NCBI GenBank assembly: GCA_964578625.1
Contig: CAZODQ010000010.1
Coordinates: 1 to 61,201, forward strand
Source: CAZBSE01 sp964578625
GTDB lineage: Bacteria > Actinomycetota > Humimicrobiia > Humimicrobiales > Humimicrobiaceae
Direction: 5' to 3'
Length of the DNA stretch: 61,201 nt
In this document: positions 55,181-61,201 of the stretch, in pieces
How positions within the stretch are numbered: the stretch's first letter is position 1
Layout: every line of letters begins with the position of its first letter
Notes under the pieces: model-generated
What the model was told of the DNA's origin: nothing
What the model saw: only the letters and a program-made list of their open reading frames with translations
Databases searched by the model: none
Program-made: the position numbers and the translations under genes

Positions 55181-56863
55181 TTAAATCGTCTTAACGCAGA
55201 TCTCAGCCACCGCACTAGTTCTGGATATAGACTTGATTTCAACTTTTATTCTCTGATCTAAATATTTCCCTCCTTCAATAATCTGGATGACAAATCCATC
55301 GACTCTGGAAATAGCATCGATTTTGTTATAAAGATAGGGCTCCTCTACCAATAAATCCAGGATATCGCCGACCTTAAACGGCTTAGCAGCTTCTTTTATT
55401 TCAGCAATAGAACCTTCGGCAACCACTATAAAAGAATTAATCGGCAGTTTGGGATCCCCCTGGATATCTATATATTTTTTAGTTATATTCTCCAGATGTT
55501 TTAGGTTCTTGCCCTTTGGTCCGATCACAAGTGATGCAATTGCAGTGTTTAATTTTAACAAAAATCCTTTGGACTCACTTTCCTTTGAGAGTTTTCTTAT
55601 TTTTCTTTCAGTTTCAAGTGTTATGGTATCTTCGGATTTTATATATCCTGAACCTTCGCAGCAGGGACAGATCTTACACATAGTACCCAGGATTCCATCA
55701 GATACATTTTTTCTGGTCATTTCTAAAAGTCCGAATTTTGAAAATTGCAATACTTCGTTTTTTGTCCTATCGCTTTCAAGACAGTTCAGAAACCTTTTAA
55801 GAACTTTACTCCTGTCCTTCTCACTGGCCATATCAATAAAATCGATCACTATTATTCCGCCAATATCTCTCAGCTTTAACTGGCTTGTAATAGTCTCAGC
55901 TGCCTCAAGATTCGTCCTTAATATAGTTTGTCCCGAACTTTTACTTGAAGTATACTTACCTGTATTTACATCGATTGAAGTCATTGCTTCTCCATGATCT
56001 ATTACTATGAAACCTCCGGATTTCAGCCATACTTTTCTTTCCAGAGCACTTTCTATTGCCTCATTGACATTGAAAGCCTCAAACAGATCTTCTTTGCCGT
56101 GATATAATATTATATTGCTGAACTTAGATCCTATGGACTTAAGATATTTAATTATCTCCCTTTTGATTACCTTTTTATCCACATATATACTGCTGAATTC
56201 CTCTGAAAATACATCTCTCATTATCTTTATGATAAGGGAATATTCACTTGAAATTAATTTTGGCCTGTTTTGATCAAAAGCTTTTTTTTCTATATGATTC
56301 CATTTTTTTTTGAGCTGCTTCAGATCTTTATTCAATTTAGCTTCATCAGCTCCCCAGGCTGCAGTTCTTACAATCAAGCCGCTGTCTTTGTTTTTTAATC
56401 CTTCCGCAAGTTTTCTTAAATCCTCTCTTTTTTTATCGTCAAGTCTTCTTGAAATACCTATACCGGTATTAAACGGTGCCAGAACAAGATATCTGCCGGG
56501 TATTGAAATAAAAGTAGTAAGTCTGGCTCCCTTTTTTTTCATCGGATCTTTTGTCACCTGGACCATTACCATCTGGTTGGGCTTCAGCACATACTGTATC
56601 TTTTTAGGGATCTCTTCTCCATCATCGACATCCATATCAAGGCCGACTTCATTAATATACAGGAATGCATTTCTATTTTCCCCAATGTCCACAAAAGCTG
56701 CATTAAGGCTGGGAAGAATATTTTTTACCTTCCCCATATAGATATTGCCTACCAATGATTTTTTATTCTTGCGTTCAAAATAAAGCTGGGTTACTCGTTT
56801 TGACTCAAGAATAGCAACTCTAGTCTCATTTTTATCCAGGCTTATTAACATTTCTTTATACAA
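55181..56863 (-). CDS. rng: Ribonuclease E/G family
   Basis: 560-residue endonuclease for rRNA and mRNA maturation. It has an S1 domain near 39-120, the catalytic DNase-I-like domain with two acidic residues in GFIVIDHGEAMTSIDVNTG and GGIIVIDFIDM, and a zinc-link-like CKICPCCEGSG near residue 400. The start is TTG with AAAGGAG further upstream. Position in the TIGR03960-TIGR03936-rng-rplU order is conserved in Gram-positives. Confidence 0.92.
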   Translation of the reverse strand: MYKEMLISLDKNETRVAILESKRVTQLYFERKNKKSLVGNIYMGKVKNILPSLNAAFVDIGENRNAFLYINEVGLDMDVDDGEEIPKKIQYVLKPNQMVMVQVTKDPMKKKGARLTTFISIPGRYLVLAPFNTGIGISRRLDDKKREDLRKLAEGLKNKDSGLIVRTAAWGADEAKLNKDLKQLKKKWNHIEKKAFDQNRPKLISSEYSLIIKIMRDVFSEEFSSIYVDKKVIKREIIKYLKSIGSKFSNIILYHGKEDLFEAFNVNEAIESALERKVWLKSGGFIVIDHGEAMTSIDVNTGKYTSSKSSGQTILRTNLEAAETITSQLKLRDIGGIIVIDFIDMASEKDRSKVLKRFLNCLESDRTKNEVLQFSKFGLLEMTRKNVSDGILGTMCKICPCCEGSGYIKSEDTITLETERKIRKLSKESESKGFLLKLNTAIASLVIGPKGKNLKHLENITKKYIDIQGDPKLPINSFIVVAEGSIAEIKEAAKPFKVGDILDLLVEEPYLYNKIDAISRVDGFVIQIIEGGKYLDQRIKVEIKSISRTSAVAEICVKTI

Positions 56864-56890
56864 TTTTACTCATTCTCCTTTATTGTATGT

Positions 56891-57598
56891 TTAAACTACA
56901 TCCAAAGGTGTTTTAAGTATATTTCCTCTTAATACGAATAGTTCTTCTTTTTTTACTTCCTTAACACCAACGCTGTAATCCTTTAACCAGTTTACAAAGT
57001 ATTTATAAAAATCATTAAACTTAAAAAATTTATTATCTTCTTTAATAAAAATTTTAGCATATCCAAATAGTTTTAGACAAAAAATATATTGATCTGCTCT
57101 ATCCTTCATTATTTTTAAATCAAATATTGAATGGGAAAAGTCAGATTTAACCATTAGATTCTCCTTTATATTCGTATAAAATTTTTCCGGAAAGCTTCTG
57201 TCGGAGTAGCAGGATTCAAGCTTGAAACTATAAAGACTTACTGCAATGTCATTCATAAGGTTGGCTGTATCCATTGCTGTCTTCTTAGCCTTGATTATCT
57301 GTATCTGGGGCTTTAGTAGCAAATTGACCTTTTTTTTAAACTCCTGCCCGTTAGTTTTTTCATCAAGAACTACATCCGAGTACTCCGCCAGACTTTCTAT
57401 CCCCAATGGAGTCGGGAGGCTAAAAATTATTTTAGGTTTTGGATTATAACCCAGGCTGTACCCAATTTTCAGTTCTGCCCTTCTCAAAGCCCTTATTATT
57501 ATTCTGGTAATATCCAGGTGCGATAAATACTTGAATTCATCCTTTTTATAAAATTTAAATCTTATCCTGGTTCTACAGGTATTTTTTTGATCTATCAT
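56891..57598 (-). CDS. TIGR03936 family radical-SAM-associated protein (DUF2344)
   Basis: A 235-residue protein starting with RIRFKFYKKDEFKYLSHLDI, RALRRAELKIGYSLGYNPKP, PTPLGIESLAEYSDV, which are DUF2344 motifs. In many genomes this protein is encoded as a separate gene after, or as a C-terminal part of, the TIGR03960 radical SAM protein. Here it overlaps that gene by 26 bases. The biological role is unknown. Confidence 0.9.
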   Translation of the reverse strand: MIDQKNTCRTRIRFKFYKKDEFKYLSHLDITRIIIRALRRAELKIGYSLGYNPKPKIIFSLPTPLGIESLAEYSDVVLDEKTNGQEFKKKVNLLLKPQIQIIKAKKTAMDTANLMNDIAVSLYSFKLESCYSDRSFPEKFYTNIKENLMVKSDFSHSIFDLKIMKDRADQYIFCLKLFGYAKIFIKEDNKFFKFNDFYKYFVNWLKDYSVGVKEVKKEELFVLRGNILKTPLDVV

Positions 57599-59360
57599 AT
57601 TCTTTTAGTAAAAATCTTTTACTTATCCCGATATCTATTACATCCCAGGGTAATATTTCACTGCTTAAAAATCCTCTGGTAGTAAAAAAATTAATATCCA
57701 GCCCGGCTTTCCTAAATTCCTTTTCCCAGATATGCTGTTTAAAATAATCTGTCCAATTATCAAATTTAGCTCCACTCTTCCAGGCACCTTCTATGACTTC
57801 TCCGACTCTCTGATTGCCTCTGGAAAGGGCACACTCTATGATGCTTTTTCCGGGATCAGTCCAGCTTATATTTACATGCCGCCTGGGGATATGTTTTAAA
57901 ATATAATCAAATTTATCATTCAATTTTCCGGCGCTGTCCTGGCCAACCCACTGAAACGGCGTAAAGGGTTTAGGGCAAAATGAATTTATACTGATGTTGA
58001 TCTTTAGTCTTGAAAGTTTGCTAGCGGCAATCTTGCTTCTAGCCGTCCGGATTATCTTTTCTATAAGCGTTATTATTTTAGTAATATCTTCACCTGTCTC
58101 AAATGGCAATCCTATCATAAAGTAAAGTTTGATTCTTTCCCAACCTTTACTAAAAGCCATTTTTATGCAATCCAGTATTTCATTTTCCCTGATGTTTTTA
58201 TTTATTATGTCCCTCATTCTCTGGCTTCCGACTTCAGGAGCAAAAGTCAAACCCGTTTTTCTTCCGATCCTGATAAGCTCTATCAATTTAGGGCTAAGAC
58301 TGTCCAGCCTTATAGAAGGAAGAGAGAACGAGATTTTCTTTGATTTTGAAGAAAAAGCAATCCTGTCCAGCAAATATTCAATACCCCTGTAATCCGAAGA
58401 AGATAACGACAGAAACGAAATTTCATCATAACCTGTATTTTTGATGCCGGCAGCCGCCTGTCTGACCAGAGATTTTACTTCTCTGTTTCGTACGGGTCTG
58501 TAAATCATACCTGCCTGGCAGAACCTGCAGCCCCGGCTGCACCCTCTCATAATCTCTACCGCAAACCTGTCGTGAATCGTTTTAATATTAGGTATTACAG
58601 GGTCATGAACTATACCGTATTTATTCAAATCCCTTACAGTTGCCTTTTTTACTTTTTTTGCCGGCTCGATACTTTTAATTCTGCCATCCCGATAATAGTA
58701 GAATCTGTAAAATCCCGGAATATATACCCCATCAAGCCTGCTTACCTCCTTTAAAAACCATTCTTTATTTTTACTTTTATTTTTATATACTTTTACCCTT
58801 TCCAGTATAGATATAATAACTTCTTCACCATCTCCAATAACCATAAAATCCATAAACTTTGAAAGAGGCTGTGGATTTACAACTGTAGGTCCTCCTGCAC
58901 ATATAATGGGAAATCTTTCTCTTCTGTCTTCTGATTTTATATTTATTCCTCCAAGATCGAGTATATTTAATATATTAGAATAAAGAAGCTCATGCTGAAC
59001 TGTAAATCCGACCAGGTCAAAACAGTCTAAAAATATCCTGTTTTCCAATGAAAATATTTTTATATTATTTTCCCTGAGTTTCTTTTCGAAATCAATCCAG
59101 GGAGCAAAAACCCTTTCTGCTGTATAATCTTTATTTTTATTTACTATGTCATATAAGATTTGAATTCCCAGATTGGACATACCCACTTCATATATATCAG
59201 GGAACACAAGAGCCATAAATACCAAATTGTAAAAATCGCTTGCATGATCCAACTTCTTACTCTTAGTTCCGACTTCACTGTTTACATACCTGCCGGGTTT
59301 TTCAATACCATCCAGAATGTTTTCCAGCAGGCTAAAATTTAGTCTCTTGATTTCTTTCAT
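57573..59360 (-). CDS. TIGR03960 family B12-binding radical SAM protein
   Basis: 595-residue protein with an N-terminal region resembling a cobalamin-binding fold (YNLVFMALVFPDIYEVGMSN) and a radical SAM core with cluster motif CSRGCRFC. It is conserved in Gram-positives next to rng but its substrate is unknown. It lacks the DUF2344 domain, which is the next gene. It lies 25 bases after rodA. Confidence 0.93.
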   Translation of the reverse strand: MKEIKRLNFSLLENILDGIEKPGRYVNSEVGTKSKKLDHASDFYNLVFMALVFPDIYEVGMSNLGIQILYDIVNKNKDYTAERVFAPWIDFEKKLRENNIKIFSLENRIFLDCFDLVGFTVQHELLYSNILNILDLGGINIKSEDRRERFPIICAGGPTVVNPQPLSKFMDFMVIGDGEEVIISILERVKVYKNKSKNKEWFLKEVSRLDGVYIPGFYRFYYYRDGRIKSIEPAKKVKKATVRDLNKYGIVHDPVIPNIKTIHDRFAVEIMRGCSRGCRFCQAGMIYRPVRNREVKSLVRQAAAGIKNTGYDEISFLSLSSSDYRGIEYLLDRIAFSSKSKKISFSLPSIRLDSLSPKLIELIRIGRKTGLTFAPEVGSQRMRDIINKNIRENEILDCIKMAFSKGWERIKLYFMIGLPFETGEDITKIITLIEKIIRTARSKIAASKLSRLKINISINSFCPKPFTPFQWVGQDSAGKLNDKFDYILKHIPRRHVNISWTDPGKSIIECALSRGNQRVGEVIEGAWKSGAKFDNWTDYFKQHIWEKEFRKAGLDINFFTTRGFLSSEILPWDVIDIGISKRFLLKEYDRSKKYL

Positions 59361-59385
59361 ATTTAATTACCCAGATATTTATAGA

Positions 59386-60582
59386 TTATTTGAACTGTTG
59401 TAAAGCTACTTCATGGTCTTTTCTTACCTCTCTCCATATGTAAATATTTTCTACCAGACCGATGCCAAGTAGCAGACTTATAAGGCTGGAACCTCCGGAG
59501 CTTAAAAAGGGTAGAGGAATTCCGATGACAGGCATTATACCTATGGTCATACCTATATTTATAATCACCTCTGATAAGATTATGAATCCCACACCGGCAC
59601 CCAGAAGCATGGCAAAGCTGTCAGAAGAATTCAGGGCTATATGAAAACATCTCCAGATAATCACACCAAGAACTATTATCACCACCAGCGCTCCAAGAAA
59701 CCCCAGTTCCTCTCCAATGACAGAAAATATGAAATCGGTATGATGCTCCGGAACATAATTTAAATTTGTCTGTTTTCCTAAAAAAAGGCCCTTTCCTAAA
59801 ATACCTCCGGATCCAATTGCCAGTTTGGACTGAAATAAGTTATAACCGGCACCTTCACCTGTAGCTTCAGGATTTAAAAATACTAAAATCCTGTCCAGTT
59901 GATACTGCTTTATGAATCCGGCTTTAAGGGCCAGAAAAAATCCCCCAGTGGTCAGTCCCATCATTGCCAGCAAATACAGGAAATTAGCTCCGGATAAAAA
60001 TAACAGGCCTATATAAACTATAAAATAAATAAGCGCGGTCCCATAATCCGGTTCAAGTAAAACCAGTACTATAAATGAAAAAGTAACCGCAAATGAAATG
60101 GCGATTTTCTTAAATGTGACTCTATATACTTTTTCACCCCTCCACTTCGACATGACTGCAGCCAGGGTCACTACCATAAAAATTTTAGAAAATTCAGAAG
60201 GCTGAACCGTAAAGAACTTTAAATCTATCCAGCTTTTAGATCCATACACATCATAACCAAAAATAAGCACAGCTGATAGTAAAAAAATACCTGTAATAAA
60301 AGCCAGCCACCAGAATTTCCTGATCTTCCTGTAATCTATAAACTGGGATGCAATACATAATACAATGCCGATTGCCAGCCCTATTAATTGTTTTTTTAAA
60401 TAATTTTGCGGGTCAGTTACTCCTCCAGGAAGAGTTTCCCTGGTAGCACCGTATACCATCAAAACTCCAAATGAAGATATCACAACCACCAGAAAAAACA
60501 ATGCAAAGTCAAATCTTATTCTTCTGCCATCCCCGCTAAGTTTTTTAAAATTATCAAAATTATTTTTTCTTCCTTTTATCAT
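59386..60582 (-). CDS. rodA: SEDS peptidoglycan polymerase RodA
   Basis: 398 residues with about ten membrane helices. Visible SEDS features include the YGSKSWIDLKFFTVQPSEFSK segment, the long extracellular loop with LAIGSGGILGKGLFLGKQT and the C-terminal IPLPFLSSGGSSL. Elongation-type glycosyltransferase working with the PBP2 encoded next to it. It starts 13 bases after the pbp2 stop. FtsW is the alternative, but adjacency to pbp2 favours RodA. Confidence 0.93.
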   Translation of the reverse strand: MIKGRKNNFDNFKKLSGDGRRIRFDFALFFLVVVISSFGVLMVYGATRETLPGGVTDPQNYLKKQLIGLAIGIVLCIASQFIDYRKIRKFWWLAFITGIFLLSAVLIFGYDVYGSKSWIDLKFFTVQPSEFSKIFMVVTLAAVMSKWRGEKVYRVTFKKIAISFAVTFSFIVLVLLEPDYGTALIYFIVYIGLLFLSGANFLYLLAMMGLTTGGFFLALKAGFIKQYQLDRILVFLNPEATGEGAGYNLFQSKLAIGSGGILGKGLFLGKQTNLNYVPEHHTDFIFSVIGEELGFLGALVVIIVLGVIIWRCFHIALNSSDSFAMLLGAGVGFIILSEVIINIGMTIGIMPVIGIPLPFLSSGGSSLISLLLGIGLVENIYIWREVRKDHEVALQQFK

Positions 60583-60595
60583 CTATAATTATTTT

Positions 60596-61201
60596 TTATT
60601 CAAGATTAAATAAATATCTGTATATTTCTTCTATAATAGGAGCAACGTTGCTTCCACCAGAACCTGCTTCTTCAAGCATTGCTACTACTACATATTCAGG
60701 ATTACCTACAGGAGCATAACTTGCAAACCATGCATAATCCTGCTTACCTTGAAACTCCGCAGTGCCAGTTTTTCCTGCTATCGGTACTTCATCCAGTGGA
60801 AAACTGCTGAAAGTACCTGCAGCAGTTCCTCCTGGACTAACTACCTGTACCAATCCCTCTTCTATAATTTCAAGGAAATGCTCATTCAAGTTCAAATCCT
60901 GGTATTCTGCCGTAGAATTATCTATAAATAAATCACCCTGGCTGTCTCTGATCTCTTTAACCAGGTAAGGCTTGAATTTCATACCCCGGTTGGCCAGTAT
61001 TGAAAATGCCTGTGTCATCTGAAGCGGTGTTACCAGTAAATCTCCCTGCCCTATAGCCATATTCACAGTATCACCTGGAAACCAGGCAGAATATTCTATC
61101 TGGTCCTTAAAATAATCTTTTTTCCATTCTCTATCTGCGACCAGTCCATCGTCTTCATAAGGCAGGTCAATTCCGGTAACTGTACCAAAACCAAAAATCC
61201 T
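60596..61201 (-). CDS. mrdA: Penicillin-binding protein 2, C-terminal part (truncated by window edge)
   Basis: The transpeptidase domain of a PBP2-type protein; the N-terminal portion lies beyond 61201. The frame stays open to the window edge: FGFGTVTGIDLPYED, EYSAWFPGDTVNMAIGQ, which precede the KTGT box (GKTGTAEFQG) and end in YRYLFNLE. GTG at 61066 is internal, not the start. The active Ser-x-x-Lys lies outside. It is coupled with rodA as the elongasome mrdAB pair. Confidence 0.92.
   Translation of the reverse strand, partial: RIFGFGTVTGIDLPYEDDGLVADREWKKDYFKDQIEYSAWFPGDTVNMAIGQGDLLVTPLQMTQAFSILANRGMKFKPYLVKEIRDSQGDLFIDNSTAEYQDLNLNEHFLEIIEEGLVQVVSPGGTAAGTFSSFPLDEVPIAGKTGTAEFQGKQDYAWFASYAPVGNPEYVVVAMLEEAGSGGSNVAPIIEEIYRYLFNLE

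Overview
The window is an AT-rich bacterial chromosome segment, almost certainly from a metagenome-derived assembly because it contains two 100-N gap placeholders at 5653-5752 and 8087-8186. Gene content points to a strictly anaerobic, Gram-positive-type (monoderm) bacterium. It has sortases, LPFTG-anchored surface proteins, a LytR-CpsA-Psr protein and the gene orders mrdA-mrdB-TIGR03960-TIGR03936-rng-rplU-rpmA and obgE-proB-proA-nadD-yqeK-lytR-rsfS-leuS. It also carries nearly the whole carbonyl branch of the Wood-Ljungdahl (acetyl-CoA) pathway. A deep-branching anaerobic Actinomycetota or a Bacillota lineage would both fit; the window has no rRNA to settle this.

Layout. (1) 1-12736 is a cell-surface region: a sortase with a small coiled-coil partner, a PTPS-related membrane protein, a GT2 glycosyltransferase behind a tiny lipoprotein, a giant Cna-B/SpaA-type LPFTG protein (A, 4785-8544, broken by both assembly gaps), a sortase fused to two rhodanese domains, and a second LPFTG protein (B) with a probable thioester domain. 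A and B are each preceded by a strong promoter and the same roughly 81-nt structured leader ending in an intrinsic terminator. (2) 12737-30657 is the Wood-Ljungdahl region on the minus strand: RACo-type activator and cooC, then acsD-acsA-acsB-acsC-fhs-folD, and acsE. Between folD and acsE sits a mostly plus-strand island: a BlaI-type repressor, an M56 membrane peptidase, a 39-residue Cys/Trp-rich peptide with a TTG start, and a radical SAM/SPASM enzyme. The last two look like a RiPP precursor and its maturase. (3) 30891-48469 is housekeeping: lepA, murJ, rpsT, holA, comEC, comEA, leuS, rsfS, LCP protein, yqeK, nadD, proA, proB. (4) 48491-61201 holds obgE, then an accessory block (two zinc alcohol dehydrogenases, TauE/SafE permease, HD-GYP protein) that separates obgE from rpmA-rplU, followed by rng, the TIGR03936/TIGR03960 pair, rodA and the C-terminal part of PBP2.

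How it fits together. The acs/fhs/folD genes would carry formate through tetrahydrofolate intermediates to the corrinoid protein and combine the methyl group with CO and CoA; formate dehydrogenase, methylene-THF reductase and hydrogenase are not in the window. The surface region appears to be a self-contained display system in which two anchored proteins share a sorting signal and a leader RNA and sit beside a dedicated unusual sortase. The best candidates for undescribed biology are the peptide-rSAM pair, the sortase-rhodanese fusion, and the paired leader RNA. Smaller points of interest are an ATT start codon for rplU, a plus-strand small RNA candidate at 12515-12606 and a degenerate LCP domain.
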